From Anoplopoma fimbria (taxonomy: Eukaryota; Chordata; Actinopteri; Perciformes; Anoplopomatidae), in assembly GCF_027596085.1 (NCBI RefSeq), contig NC_072467.1, positions 11,810,976 to 11,874,975 on the forward strand: a DNA stretch of 64,000 bases, given 5' to 3'. A program made the position numbers and the translations under genes. Each line of letters opens with the position of its first letter. The stretch's first letter is position 1. Below, piece by piece: positions 19,519-34,200 of the stretch. Under the pieces are notes generated by a model. That model searched no databases, was not told the origin of the DNA, and saw only the letters and a list, made by a program, of their open reading frames with translations.

Positions 19519-21623
19519 ATACATAATATAAGGGTTAGTTTAAAAAAAAAATCCATATGCAGGCATCTGTTTATGACAGCAAGCAACACAGGCAAGGATG
19601 TGGAGAAAAAAATGTTTTTTTACACCTCGTGTCTCTAGAGGAACAGTAATAAAACATATTCTTGGCTGTACCCACCAGCCTCAGTAACCACGAGGACAAT
19701 AGGCTGTTTATTAACAGATAAAAATATAAATATATGAATGGATACCTCAGGAATAATGAGGTCATTTTGCATATCTGTAGAAAAGATACATGCAGGTGGT
19801 GCATGTGCAGTGTGTGTGCAGTGTGTGTGCAGTGTGTGTGTGTGTCTGTGTTTGTGCGCACCCTGGGTAATTAGATAAAGAGAAGTGAATTAGCAGAGTC
19901 CACAGTGCCGAATGATGTTACACAGCCTAACCACGCCTAACTGAGACCCACTAATCACCACTCGTTAGGCTCACAGAACAGTGTGTGTGGATGCTTGTGT
20001 GCGTTCGTAGCATGGGTGTGTTTGCTAGCTGTGTGTCTTTTCTCATTACCCATGTTAAAATGAGTTCATTGAGGTAATTAGTGAGCTAAATGATAATAAG
20101 CCCTAAACACACTGGATGGGAGAAAGAGAACGACAGACAGACAAAGACAGAGGTTTTGTCCCCCTCTCCACTCAAAAAAAAAGTGGGATATAAACTGAAC
20201 AGAAAGGTTCCAGTACTGGATACCAAGTACACTCAATATGGATACACTCCATCCAACAGTCTGACTTTGGTTTCATGGCACTGGCGTGGGCGGTTGCCAA
20301 GATAAGCTATTGGAGACACGCACTAGAACTCCAAAAGAAATCAAACACACAGTCAGCACGACCACCGTACATCTCTATATATCCTGTGGGAAGAAAACTA
20401 GGGAACTAATGAACACTGGGAAATGTTCCTGAACTGCCCCTGGGTGATAGAAGTGCACTGAAAGAGAGTGCCAGAGCTAGGGGGAGACTTAAAGGGGAAT
20501 AAAACATGCTGTAATACTGCAAAGGTAAGGTCGTTATTCAAGTGTTACATTTGGCAGCCAGGAGCTGGAGCTGTGGCCTGTCTGGGACACACTCCACAGC
20601 TCAGAGAGATGTATATCTGTCAGCCAAGCATGCATAAAACAAACACACACACACACACACACACACACATCTATGTCTGTGTCAGCCTAAAACAGGCATC
20701 AAATGGTGGGAAAAAAAATTGTGTGTGCAGCTTCCAGCAGAATGTTTAGAAACCAAACAGTCCTGACACAAGGCTTTCATTCTGCTCCACATTGCACTCC
20801 AAACTGGACCAAGATTCACAGGCACCTGGCTGGGCAGCACCACCTTCAGCGGGGGAATGAACCAGACATGAGGTTCAAATCAGACCTGCATCACATGGCC
20901 TTGCTTGGAGTGTTTACTTAGTCGAGACTTTTTGAAGTAAGGACAATTCAGGACAAGTCTCAGCTGTAATACAATTAAAGAACCGTACGATACGCTTACT
21001 TCAAATTATTTCTCGTGAATGTCAAAATTGTCTCGAGGATAAGTGTGCGGAAAGCCAATCTGTTTGCTGGGCGAATCATGGAATTAATTAAAAAAAGAAA
21101 AAGATTTTGTGCTGTGTAAAATGTGTACATCGTAAAAAAAATTGTGCACGAAAGAAGTCACTTTTAGTCGAATATGTATGTAGATCTGTCTTGGGTTAAA
21201 AGTCCCACAATCTGAGCAGTTACTCTTTATGTGCATACAGCGCAGTTGTGACAAAAGGTAGATAGCCGGCTCTGGCTGTCTCATAGTGTAATTAACACAT
21301 CTATGAAAAGGACAGAGTGAAAAAATCAGCAGTGAATCAGCAAACTGATCCGTGCTCTCAGTTGTTGACGTTTTGTTGAAGTGTTATCTGGTTACCACAG
21401 GGCTCAATGGAACGGTGTGTGGATTCTACTTCATGCAATGTGTCCCTATCGACCAAAACAAACCTAAATTGAACCACAATATTACAGTGAGGTGATACTG
21501 GGGGTGAGACAGTAACTGCCGGCATAATGACCAACCTATTTGAGCTCAAAATGTTGAGAAGTGGGCAGATACAAAGAACGGTGGACACATTTGGCACCGT
21601 GTGCACACACTCAAATGCACACT

Positions 21624-21624
<1 letters not shown>
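19519..21624. other. znf423: Intron 1 segment, no gene seen
   Basis: Short TG patches near 19800-19850 and a CA run near 20642-20670. No coding exon recognised. Confidence 0.6.
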
Positions 21625-21678
<54 letters not shown>

Positions 21679-21988
21679 GCTGAACAGGTGCAGCCGGACA
21701 CGACAACACAGGCCTGCTCTCTGTTTCTCAAGAGAATGACTCCCCCACCCCTCCTTCACCCTCTGCCTCGCTCTGTTTGGGTGTGTATGTGGGTGTATGT
21801 TAGGTGGCTAAATAAAGAGGCCATCTCTCCGTACCTCCTCTCCCCTGTGTCCCACCTCATGTCGTCGTCGTCCCCCCCATAGCTTGTGTGTATGTGTGTG
21901 TGTTTTCACAATACAAGGCCTCTCCCCCCGGGAGCAGATCTGCTGAGCCACAGAGTACCGGTCACACACAAACACACACGGATACATG

Positions 21989-22056
<68 letters not shown>

Positions 22057-22070
22057 AACACACACACACA
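21625..22070. repeat. Two (CA)n microsatellites
   Basis: CA run at 21625-21675 and a second at about 21990-22070, the latter with CAAA interruptions. About 310 bp of unique sequence separates them. Confidence 0.97.
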
Positions 22071-23402
<1,332 letters not shown>

Positions 23403-24196
23403 TTCACATTAACACAGCACTTAGGCTGTGAAGAAAAATAATGCACCAAGTTTCAGTTTCAGCTTGGGGACCTGACGAACCTTTTCCGTGATGACTCACT
23501 GGCTCTTTCTGGATGGGACTCGGTGTGCGTCTCTGTGTATGTAGTCCAAGAGAAACACTAAGTGTGTATGTGTGTGCGCGTGTGTAATCTATAGTAGATT
23601 GTGAGATAAGAATTGATAAAAACAAGACTCTAGAGAAAGAGAGGAGGCTGTCAATGCAAACAGACACACTCACATGCCTCATAAGTTCAGTCTTGCCTGG
23701 TTGGACTTGTGTCTCCTGCCTGGTTCGTTCTCCTACATGAGACTGAACATACGTTAAAGTATAAGTATCTATAAGTATATGCCTCTTATAAACAGGGCAA
23801 CTCTGCTGCTACCTGCCCTTTCCAATACTGTATCTCTTTTTGCCTTGTTGGCCTTTTCCCTTTTTTACTTCACCCAGTACACTGGGGGGAGCAAGGGAAC
23901 AAGAGAGGAAACAAGGGAGGAAGGGGACAAGTTGTTTTTCTGTCCCGCTAAGGCTTGACGTGGGCCGAGGGAAAGAGAGGCAGAGGGTGTTGGGGCACCT
24001 TCGAACTCCGAGGGCTCCTCTCTGGGGCCAGAAAGGCCGGGAAGAGGGAGGAAGAGGAGGAGATATAGGGGTGGGGGTGGGTGGGGGTAAGGTTGGCTCG
24101 ATGCTATTCCCTTTGAGTCACCCTCCCAGCTCCCTCCGCCTACCCTCCCCTGAGTCTTTCCAAACTCAACACATTTTCCAGAGAAAGCGTAAGAGA

Positions 24197-24231
<35 letters not shown>

Positions 24232-24701
24232 GAAAAAGTGTATAGAAGGGATAAAGGAGGGCTGGAAGTTTGTAAATTGAATAGCAGGATAGGAAGGTAC
24301 ACTTCTCCATTCTCTCTTTTTCTCTCTCTCCCCCTTTCTCACCCCGTCCTTGTCGACACCATCTCCCAGGGAGTCAAGGAAACAAGGTCTTTCATCTTTT
24401 TTAATCTGCTTGAATAAGGGATAGGCAACAATTCTCACTCCTCTTCCCTCTCTCGCACACACACTTCCTCTAATATGAGCAGAGATAAAAAAAGTAGAAA
24501 TGGTGAGGGACGGACGAAGAGAGAGGCAGACAATGAGAAATAAAATGTAGAGCGGCAGAAAGAGACAAGCATGCAGAGATAGAAAGAGAAAGTGATGTGG
24601 AGGATGCTGGGACGGGGAATTGATGGTGAAATCCAAATTGAAAGAGCGGCTGAGTAAGGGAATATGGGACAGTATGTTTTTATGGGAGGAAGAGAGTGAG
24701 A

Positions 24702-24704
<3 letters not shown>
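23403..24704. other. znf423: Intron 1 segment, purine-rich in part
   Basis: Contains purine-rich blocks at about 23885-24085 and 24480-24690, and a GA run near 24194-24215. No gene recognised. Confidence 0.6.
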
Positions 24705-24741
<37 letters not shown>

Positions 24742-24869
24742 TGTGTGTGTGTGTGTCATGGGACTCTAGCTTCCTGCAGGAACTGACACACACAGCAGTT
24801 CTAGTGGGCCACCCAGGACCTCAGTCAGCACCCCTCTTAACACACACACACACACACACACAAAATCAA

Positions 24870-24913
<44 letters not shown>

Positions 24914-24921
24914 ACACACAC
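24705..24921. repeat. (TG)n then (CA)n microsatellites
   Basis: TG run at 24705-24756 and interrupted CA runs at 24840-24921. They form an imperfect inverted pair around an 85-bp loop. Confidence 0.96.
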
Positions 24922-25073
24922 AGACATAGCGCCCCTGGAGGAGAGTTAGCACGGGTCTGAGGAGGGGGGGTGGGCAAGGATGGGAGGGGTGAGTACGTCA
25001 TAGACACCCCAAGGGTCATACTTTCCTATCCTTCTCTCCCTCTAGAGCTGAACGAGAGATGGGGCAGGAGAGG

Positions 25074-25076
<3 letters not shown>

Positions 25077-25136
<60 letters not shown>
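25077..25136. repeat. (GA)n microsatellite
   Basis: Perfect GA run of about 60 bp at the end of a purine-rich stretch. Confidence 0.98.
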
Positions 25137-25139
<3 letters not shown>

Positions 25140-25400
25140 ATGCATATTTACCACATTCAGCAGTATCTTATTTCCCTGTTGGGATCTAGTCAGAGGAAGT
25201 GTTTAACTGTTCTCTGATAGGCTGCAAACCAGAGCAGAAAACTAGCTGCAACTGATAAACAACTACACTAGTTAAACTGCTTTTGCAATAGTTTATAACG
25301 TGTCTATTTTGATCTTCAACAAGTGTTGATGACAGCAGTGAGAGAAACTAGTGTTGTCTTCTTAAACTCATCTAGTCCAGTCGTTTACGTAGAAATCTGT

Positions 25401-25572
25401 AATGAGTCAATTAATCAATCGCACTTGACAGAAAATTAATCTGCAACTATTTTAATAATTGAGAAATCATTAAGGTATTTTCTAATTAAGTTTTTGGTTT
25501 TCTTTGTTTCCTGTTGTGGTTGACTGAATATGTTTGGATTTTAGACAACTGGTTGGACACTTAAACACGTCA
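25401..25572 (+). mobile_element. Diverged fish non-autonomous element, copy A
   Basis: Segment with ATTAATCAATCG, a GACAGAAAATTAAT word and GACTGAATATGTTTGG. This is the recognisable internal sequence of an AT-rich interspersed repeat common in teleosts. Three other diverged copies occur in this window. No coding capacity. Confidence 0.5.
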
Positions 25573-26712
25573 GCAGGTGCTACGCTAACTTGTGTTAGCT
25601 GAACTGAATTCTAAAGAGGATCTGGCAATTTCTCTTCAAACAGACACTGTATGTACTTTTTATTTGCAGAATTCCACTATATTCAAGAATACATATATTT
25701 TCTGACCCCGACAACTAAGAGATAAATCACTACATAATGTGCAAAACAGCTTTGTGCTTTTCTTAATTTTATAAAGTCAAAGTGACAGTTTCGAAATGTG
25801 GTAAACTATCTTAATAAAAAATCTGATCTAAAGTTCTGAGTGGTTTGATTTCACACTATATTCTTATTATTTTCATGAAAATGTGTTCTTTAATGAACAC
25901 ATTTTACATACACCAGGAGGCTCAGCCAAAGCCTACTCTCATATGTCACCTGTACTTGTGTGGTAATTGTTTGGCCTGCAAAATAACAATGAGTAGAAAT
26001 ACATGCAGAGAGTTCATGTAATTGCCATCCATCTATCTTGACAAACGAACTTCAGAGCACAACTGGTTCAATTGTTCCTTTTCCATCAAGGCAAAAGGGC
26101 AAGTGGGGATAATTTCACATTTCCATCTCATGGTGGAAACAAGAGAGACGGGAGGATAGAAGAGGGGAGGGAGAGACAGAGAGGGAGGAATACAGCAGTT
26201 GGGTTTGGAGAAACCGCAAGGAAAAACAAAATCCAAGAAAAAGAACAAAAAGAGAAGAGCAGCCCAACCATCTCTCTGACTTCCTCCCAGGATATCACCA
26301 GACCACAGAGAGAAGCGAAAAAGCACACAAATCTCTCTCTTGTCTTCCCCCCCCCACACCCATCTTTCTCTCTCCATATCCCCTTTGTCATCTCTCTTTC
26401 CATTCAGTCTGACTGCCGGGACCACATCCCTCTCATGTCTCATTCGTTCTTTTCTCTTCAAATCTCCTCTTTTCTCGCTTATATGTTTTTTTCTTTCTCC
26501 CCAGTACTTTCGCCGATCCCTCCATCCTAACGCCTCTGTGTTCACTTCATCTCTCCAGCTTTTTCCCTTCTTTTTCTCCTTGATATCCCTCTGAGCAGAC
26601 CATGACAAACCATGTGGAATTGATATTACATATTGTGTGTGTGTCAGACGTGCTGTATAGACTTAAGCCTCTCGTGTGGATCTGACAGCTTGCTGAAACT
26701 CTATTACATTAT

Positions 26713-26714
<2 letters not shown>
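25573..26714. other. znf423: Intron 1 segment, no gene seen
   Basis: AT-rich to about 26050, then a purine-rich block (26140-26270) and a pyrimidine-rich block (26320-26590). The open frames there are compositional. Confidence 0.6.

Positions 26715-26808
<94 letters not shown>
26715..26808. repeat. (GT)n microsatellite
   Basis: Uninterrupted GT run of about 94 bp. Confidence 0.99.
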
Positions 26809-26810
<2 letters not shown>

Positions 26811-27019
26811 ACAAACCTGTCTGGACAGTTGATTCATCCCAGGTCCCTCCACACTCTGAAGACTCCCCTTCTTCTACCGCTGAGGAGAAAAATAGAGGGA
26901 GAGAAAGATATATTAAAACATAGCTTTAGTTTTTATTGTCAGACTGCACTGAGAAGGGTCAAAACCACGACCAAAAGGCCAAGAGCACAAGCAAATGTGC
27001 TGTATCTCACTTACAGCTG

Positions 27020-27190
27020 AAAAAGTTAGAAGATGAAAATCATTCAACAACTATTTTCAAAATCCCTTGATCGTTTCAATCAATTGATTTGAATCGGCTC
27101 TAGTTTCTAAATTGTGACGATTTGCTCATTGTCTTTATCTTATGTAAAAGTGAACTGAATATGTTCAGGTTTTAGCCAGATAAAAACAGA
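27020..27190 (+). mobile_element. Diverged fish non-autonomous element, copy B
   Basis: Shares the order of words with copy A: CAACTATTTT, then GATCGTTTCAATCAATTGAT, then GAACTGAATATGTTCAGG. More diverged and lacking clear ends. Confidence 0.45.
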
Positions 27191-28874
27191 CTTGGTGAGT
27201 ACAGGTCTGTTTATAATAAACCTAATATTTCCCACTAGACCTTTGCAGTAAGTATTAGTTGGTTCTCTGAATTAATTGTTCTCCCATTTGTCTCCCCAAC
27301 TTTGAATTCTAATGCAGTCTCTACAAACTCTGTTCGCTACTTTAGCGGTTTTTATCGGAGGGTCATGGAGTCTCCGTGAAATGTGTTATTTAACACCCCT
27401 AAAAATAGATCAAGGAAGCAACAAACATGCAGGTATTGACAATGACCATGTCCTGGGATCTCCCTGACACACGGACACAGAGCTGATCAGAGCTGGAATG
27501 TGACACCGACTTCCTGGGTACAACAGGAAGGAGGGAAGTACAGCTGGCACACAAACAGGAAATGGCTGGAGCCACCACACAATGGGGTTTCCTGCACACA
27601 ACCTCCCCATCGCACGACTCCTCACTTCTCACTTACACGCCTGCGTCTCTGATCTCCCGGAATCCTGGTTCTCATCCTGCTCTCCCCCGGTGACCCCCCA
27701 ACCCCTCCGACTCTCCATAGCTCTCCTCATATTCCTCACTCCACATCCTCATCAGCTCCCACTTGACCCGCCCCATCCTCACCATTAAGCTAAGCCAAGA
27801 GCTCAAATGAAAACAAGAAGTTATAAATCAGTGAAGTGTTCCTTCTAAAAGAAAAACAGGCTGTTGAGATGCTCCTTGTTTTATTCAAACCCCATGCTGT
27901 TAACCTGTACACACGGTCAAATATACTGTATATGTGCAGTTCAGATATAAGGAAAGATTTGGTTGCTAAATACCGGGGTGCTCAGTTGTCCCTGGTAGTC
28001 ATGTAGACAGTTAGAATTTAGTGTTGGTGTATAAAAGTTATTGATGGCAATTACTTTAACACCTAGTTTGAAAAAAATCTCTCTCTCTGCAGAATCTAGA
28101 GAATGGTCAAAATAATTCCTGGATAGTAGTCAGTACATCCAATGCAACATCAAAAAAATGTAACTGTTATTGGTTAATTTCGCAAACTTAATGTTCCAAA
28201 ATGTAAACAAATGTAAAATGGGGCTCACGCTGTTGCCTGCAGTCACAACATTATCCTTCAGGTTACTTGTAAAAGGTCATCTGTTCACACAAGTGAAGAC
28301 TTTTAGTGTACTTATGTTGTTGTTAAAGCTCATAAGAACAATTAACTATTTTTGACCTGACCAAAAAAAAAAAAAAAATCACAGTACGAGAAGATACTAT
28401 TTGTTTTTGTGTGTTGGATTCATAAATTAATAAATAAATAAATAAATTTTTTTTTTCTTTTGGATTCCCATTGAATATGAAAAGAACTAATGATAAATGG
28501 ATTGTTGCCGTTCAGTGAAGCTTTGCCAATAGAGAGGTATTTAAGGGAGGACAAAGTAGAGCCAAACTCTGTCTACCTGAGCTGGTGATCTTTACTACAG
28601 GAACAAACTAAGCATCTTACCATAATCATGACATGACAAAAAATACTACATTTATGGACCTAAAGTAGAATCAGAACTGGACCCAGAACTGGGATAAATA
28701 TGAAAACCACAAACATCCCAAAGCATTTCTTCCAAAAACAAATGGAGAAAATCTTGATTTACTGCAAAGTCAACTGATTTGTTTATTCGACGCCACAAAA
28801 ACATACACAAGCTTATTGTTGCTCCTCCCATAACTTCCAGGCAATTGTACAAGTAGATAAAAATAAAAATCACT

Positions 28875-28920
<46 letters not shown>

Positions 28921-29589
28921 TGTTTATGTATAAAAAGGTGCTCCAAGGCATAGCATGCCTACATTACACGCTAAATGAGATGCTAAGGCACTGTCTAAAA
29001 ACAAACAAAAACATAATTCATCTTGAATCCTTTTTTTCTGACCGAAGATTGTTTGGTAAATTTGGTGTAGCTGCTGAACTAAGTTGTTTCCAGAGACGCA
29101 GCCTTTAATCCATCTCAAAACAGTGGTCCTGGGGTTCACTTTCAGTCTGTTCACGTTGGATTGACCCACAATTCAGAAGGACCCACTCCCCCTTCCTCAC
29201 AAACTAAAGAAACAAAAACCCGGGTCGGCATATGGATCGAGTCTGAAATCTCCCTTTGAGAGTCTGGGGCCGGAGCCGGTTTTGAGGGCCAGATGTAGGC
29301 CACAGTGTGCTAATAACGGACTAATGGATCCCTGGACAAACACATTATGCACACACAGCACAGCGCGCACACACGAGACAGACCCACACAGGATTCTGAC
29401 TTGAAGGCTGTGCGTTTGCCTGAACAGAACCCAGTGCGGATAGAGACCTCCCAACAAGACTGACGTGTCTGCCAAACACAGCAGACAGAAACAGATGAGA
29501 GACGGTATGAGAAGAGAAAACCAGAAGAAAAACAAAAGTACTTCCTCGTAGATAATAAAAAAGAGGGCTTTGCAGCCGAACACACCTAT
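27191..29589. other. znf423: Intron 1 segment, no gene seen
   Basis: Contains A-runs near 28364-28378, a T-run near 28446, (AATA)n near 28428-28446 and a CA run at 28881-28916. No exon recognised. Confidence 0.6.
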
Positions 29590-29830
29590 GTTAGCCCGCA
29601 ATCGAGCCATGTGTCGGGTTGCATGATTAATACCGTACTATTACCTTAGCGACATGGAAAGCAAATGTGTATGTGTTTTGATGCATTTGTTTACAATAAC
29701 TTGATGCAGAAAAACAAAGTCAGGTGAGATGATAGACACAAGTTGAACCATAAAAGCCCATTTTATGCCGCGGCGCCTTTTTATAAAGCCCCACGGACTT
29801 TAAGGAAGGATCTTGTGGAACCTTCATGAA
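29590..29830. promoter_or_regulatory. Candidate conserved element in intron 1
   Basis: Low-repeat segment with homeodomain and CDX/HOX-like words (GATTAATACC, CATAAAAGCCC, TTTTATGCCG, TTTTTATAAAGC). Composition suggests an enhancer-like element; unproven. Confidence 0.28.
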
Positions 29831-32800
29831 AAGAGGGACCTGTATCACTTATATGGACAGAGACCTGAATCAAAAGTTTGACTTTGTGGCAAGCAGTGTT
29901 CCCGCTGAGACCACACTCTGCTGGAACTGGGCTTCCCTGCTCTTTTTGTGACAGGGATTCTCTGTATTTTTTTTCCCTGACACGTTTGAAAAAAAAAAAA
30001 AAAAGGTGAAATCACGATAAAGACAAATTGTTGTGGTAGTTATGGGGAATTTGGGATGTTATAGAAATACCTAGTATGGTAACTCTCATTTTTTCCCTGA
30101 TTAGACTGAAGGGAATACAGTGTGTTTTAATAGCGGAGCACACATAGCTTTATTTAGATTCCCCTATCCTCTCTCTGTCCCCCCTCAGAGACACACACAC
30201 CGCTACTGTGAACCCTGCACACACCAGGGGGTCGGCGGTGGGGGTGTATGTGTGTGGGAAACGTTGAGCATGCCTGCACATACTGTGTGAGTAGAAAAAT
30301 AGAGAGTTCAATGAGACGTGTTCGCGTGTACGTGTGTGTGTGTACATCTAGTTCACACCATGAGGGAAAATATTCTTCAGAGAAAGACCTGAAGTACGTG
30401 CGTCTGTAGGGGGAAAATATAGAATTCAAGGTATCAATTTCTTTCCACAATCGTGTGTCCCTCCGACTTTTTTCTGCCTTCTGTACGTCTCAAGGCACTA
30501 CCAGAGTTTCATATGTGCGAAAAATGAAATATCACGAACAACGGGTTAACAAAAGGAATTGAGGGATGTCATGTATGACACTTTTTTGAACAAAATACTG
30601 CACATTTGTAGGTTGATGTTTTTCTTATTTTTTGGACGATATCAGACGTGTTTTGATCCCACAAAAGAGCGCTCAGGAGGACTACGGTGAACTGATCCTA
30701 AACAGTCTTTTGTTTAGCTCGAACAAAAGCTCTATAGATCAGCAGCTTAGTGTCTTTGGTTGTTCCGTGAACAATTAATCACTTCTAATTAGCCACACCT
30801 GTACTTGGTCCTTTGGTGCATCAAACGCAGGTGTGTTCACTTGTTCGTACTGCGTGGATAAGCACTGAGCTACGTTAACATCTCGGACGTTTTCCTGTCA
30901 GTTTTGCTGCACATGTTGAGCGAGACAAATTACAACTTTATCGTTCTTTTCACTACGTTGAGACTGATGTGGTTCTGAGCAGAGGCCTTAGAAGACAGAG
31001 TAAATTAAAACAGCTGTGCAGATGTGCTGGGACATTAAGAACTCATTCTAATCTGATGTTTCATTTTCCAAAAGCCACTTTGATATAACTTCAACCGACT
31101 TTAATTTGAACAATGTTGGTTATGTGAAGTAAATTCCATAATAAAATAATTAATAACTATAATAAAAATGTCTATATGTGACAAACAAGTGTGACATCAC
31201 CCAGGCTTATGCAACTTTGGCCGCATTTCCCCCCCAAAAAACAAACGCACGCAGAAGTAACTTAAATGTAGGCAAGCCAATCATTATTATTGAGACAGCA
31301 GAGGCCTAGATATCAAACAATCCGCCTCAACAACATCACACACAGATTGCACAGATCCGGAACAAAAACAAACCCCAGAACATGACATATGTGCAGGTGT
31401 GTGACTCAAAGCAAACAAGACGCTTCTGGGAATCCTTGAAGCATCTATACACGCACTTGCACACAAACACAACAATGAAACCTTGTTTTTGCCGTTGCTT
31501 TTGTTGAGCCCTGAGACACCTTAGTCTTTTAAATGTGTGTTTTTAGATGTATGTTCCAACAAATACACCAAACGTGGTTAAATGAGAACATAAAGAAGTG
31601 ATTTCCCTGGAAGTGGGGTGTACTTTCAAGACGGTTGTACTTTGAAGGTGGCAGCATTCCTTGCTGAGGTTTTGAAGAAGCTCGCACTCAGAGAATGCTG
31701 TCTCACACTGTGAATATAAACATGTGTATTTTGTGTTTACTTGGCAGCTTGGGTAATATCCACAGATTGATGCAAGAGGTCGACAGATGGAGGAATTTCA
31801 CAGACAAAGGCCAAGGTGCTGTTTTTGTTTTTCAATTAATTTTTAAGTGGAACTATGCTTTATTACATTATAGCCTAGGACAATGACAGAGACATCAGCC
31901 GTTGCTCGTTGGCTTGAGTTATTTGTGTTTGCGTGCGACTGAAGCAGCACACAAGAGCAGCACATTTTCCACTCTGTACAAACACACAAAAAGTTGTGGC
32001 AACATACAATAAACAGTGCCAACCACACCTGCAGGCTCACAAACATTAGCCTTGACATGAAATTGCGACACAAAACTACACAACACCCTTGTCTGCAATG
32101 CAATGGGCTGCTATGGTTCATTAGACAGGCACACGATTATACTATGGTGTCCACAGCAGCAAAAACACACACAAATCACAATTGCATGCATACGCAAAAT
32201 AGGTCCCAATATGATAATCTGCAAAGCAGGAATTCCCAATGTCAGAGTCTCAAGTCTCCATCTTAAAAAAAACATACAGGAATATCAAATTAGATATTCG
32301 ACCCTAAAGCTGAGGAGAAATGGGTCATGAGATTTCATTTTTATTATATATTATATATTAAATATACATTTTATATTTTTTGTAAGTTAAAGACCGGGCT
32401 CATATCAGGTCATTTGGCACAAAACTGCATCTCCTGGAACATTTTAATAACTTAATGGATAATTTAGGCATAGTGCAATATTGGAACTTTTTTATTAAAC
32501 CCATTACAATAGAACTTCTTTATGTGATTAAGGCAGTTCTGTCTCAGATTTATGTACGAGTCATCCACAACCGCTTGTGGAATGTGTGAGGTCTCTCTCT
32601 TTGCAGCCATCATGCAGCCCAGGAATGATACGCGAGTTCCATCTGTAGTCTCTAATTTTAACATTGCACTGCAAATATTTACACATGGGTTTAAGACCGA
32701 GGGTAATTAATTACATTTTCTGACACAGCACCTAGAGGAACAGACCTACTGTTCTAGTAACTGGTAAGCTGCTCCACGTTCAAACAGTGTACTCGTTTGA

Positions 32801-33689
32801 AGTACAAGTGGGATCCTAGGGGAAATCCTTTTATTTTTTTAATCTGACTACAAAACCCGTCTTTAAAGTGTCTTGGAAAAGGGAAGTAATGTGAAGAGTA
32901 GTTGATGGGTGATATTATTTACACATTTGATCTATCCAAACCGAGTACAATCTCCTACAACGCATGTCAATTTGGGGAAAAACTAACTTTACAAAACTAG
33001 GCCGATAAAGCCTCAACAGTGAGCTATGGCTGTTTGGCTCCAATCGGAGTTCTAGGGTACATTGAGAGGAGAGGAGAGGAGGAGAGAGGAATGGTCCTAA
33101 CTGGAACAGAAAAGCAATTTAAGTTTTGCATCCACATCATGATGTTCATGATCATGGACAAATATTTACACAGTTGTTATTATTAATTATACACATGCAG
33201 ACACACACACACACACACACACACATAAACACAACTGCAAAGAGTTACAACAGTGCAACTCTCTCTCCACTGTCTCCGTTCTCTACCTCCATCATTTCCT
33301 CCTTTACAACCTCATCTACTCCCCCTCTCTCCCTTACTAATCTATTCAATCTTCCCTTGTTCATTACCCATATCCTGTCGTCATTCTTCACAATTGTCTC
33401 CCTTCCTTCATCTCTTAAGTGTCTCTCCCCTGAACACAACTCACCATCCATCCATCTCTAACCACCCATTCATTTATAATAAAAAAATGTGTCCCTCTGT
33501 CTCTCCTTTTTCTCCATCTGTCCTCCACACCTCCCTCTGCATTCCCCCTCTTCTACCACATTCCCACTTGCTCCCCCTTCTATCTTTGTCTGTCCTTCTC
33601 TTCTGTCCCATGGAAGCACTTATAGCCTCAATAAGAAAACCCTTTGTCTTTTTTTTCTCCTCCTAAACAACACATGCACGCACGCTATC
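29831..33689. other. znf423: Intron 1 segment, no gene seen
   Basis: About 3.9 kb of largely unique DNA. An A-run lies near 29989-30004, an AT-rich patch near 32339-32380 and a short CA run at 33201-33225. The part at 33260-33665 is pyrimidine-rich. No coding exon recognised. Confidence 0.6.
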
Positions 33690-34200
33690 AGGGCCATTTA
33701 TTCCCAAGGCTCTGGTGTTCCCAGATCTCTTTGACGAGCGGGTCACTGTGGCCAATCATGCATTGGCCATGCGGCCCAGAGAGGCGGGATGTGGGTCAGT
33801 GTGGCCAATGATACGCTGGTTATTTTCCCCGGAGGGACCGGCTGATTGACAACTGGTGCTGGACAGAAGTCAAGAGGGTAATTGTCATCCAACTCTCTCT
33901 CTCTCTCTCTGTATCTTTTCTGTCTCTCATCCTATACACACTCATTTTCCTCTTCCTCCCTCCTCCCTTTCTATCACCCTCCCTCCCTCTCCCCCTCCCC
34001 CTTCCCCTTTCCAACCCACTTCCTAGCCCCCACTTCCCCTCCCCAACCCGCTTTCTCCCTATAGCTCCAGAGGGACTCTCTCATTGGCCGCCCTTCCTGT
34101 CCCTCAGGAACGACTTTGTGACGCTACTGGCCGAGGGCTGATGCCAATCTCCATCCGCAGCCCGCCCCCCGGGAGCCCCCCCAAACTTCAATGGCCTGTG
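33690..34200. promoter_or_regulatory. CCAAT-box array in intron 1
   Basis: CCAAT boxes occur at 33752 (+), 33762 (-), 33804 (+), 34084 (-) and 34143 (+). The first two form an inverted TGGCCAAT pair with a 5-bp gap (33749-33769). A 22-bp segment at 33740 recurs at 33793 with three differences. The right end is GC-rich (34080-34190). CCAAT is the NF-Y site and such arrays are typical of promoters, so an alternative znf423 promoter or enhancer is possible. I did not find an alternative first coding exon beside it. Confidence 0.4.

Noticed and set aside
33253..33666. 137-residue Ser/Leu/Pro-rich frame on +
   Set aside because: Pyrimidine-rich low-complexity DNA; no recognisable domain.
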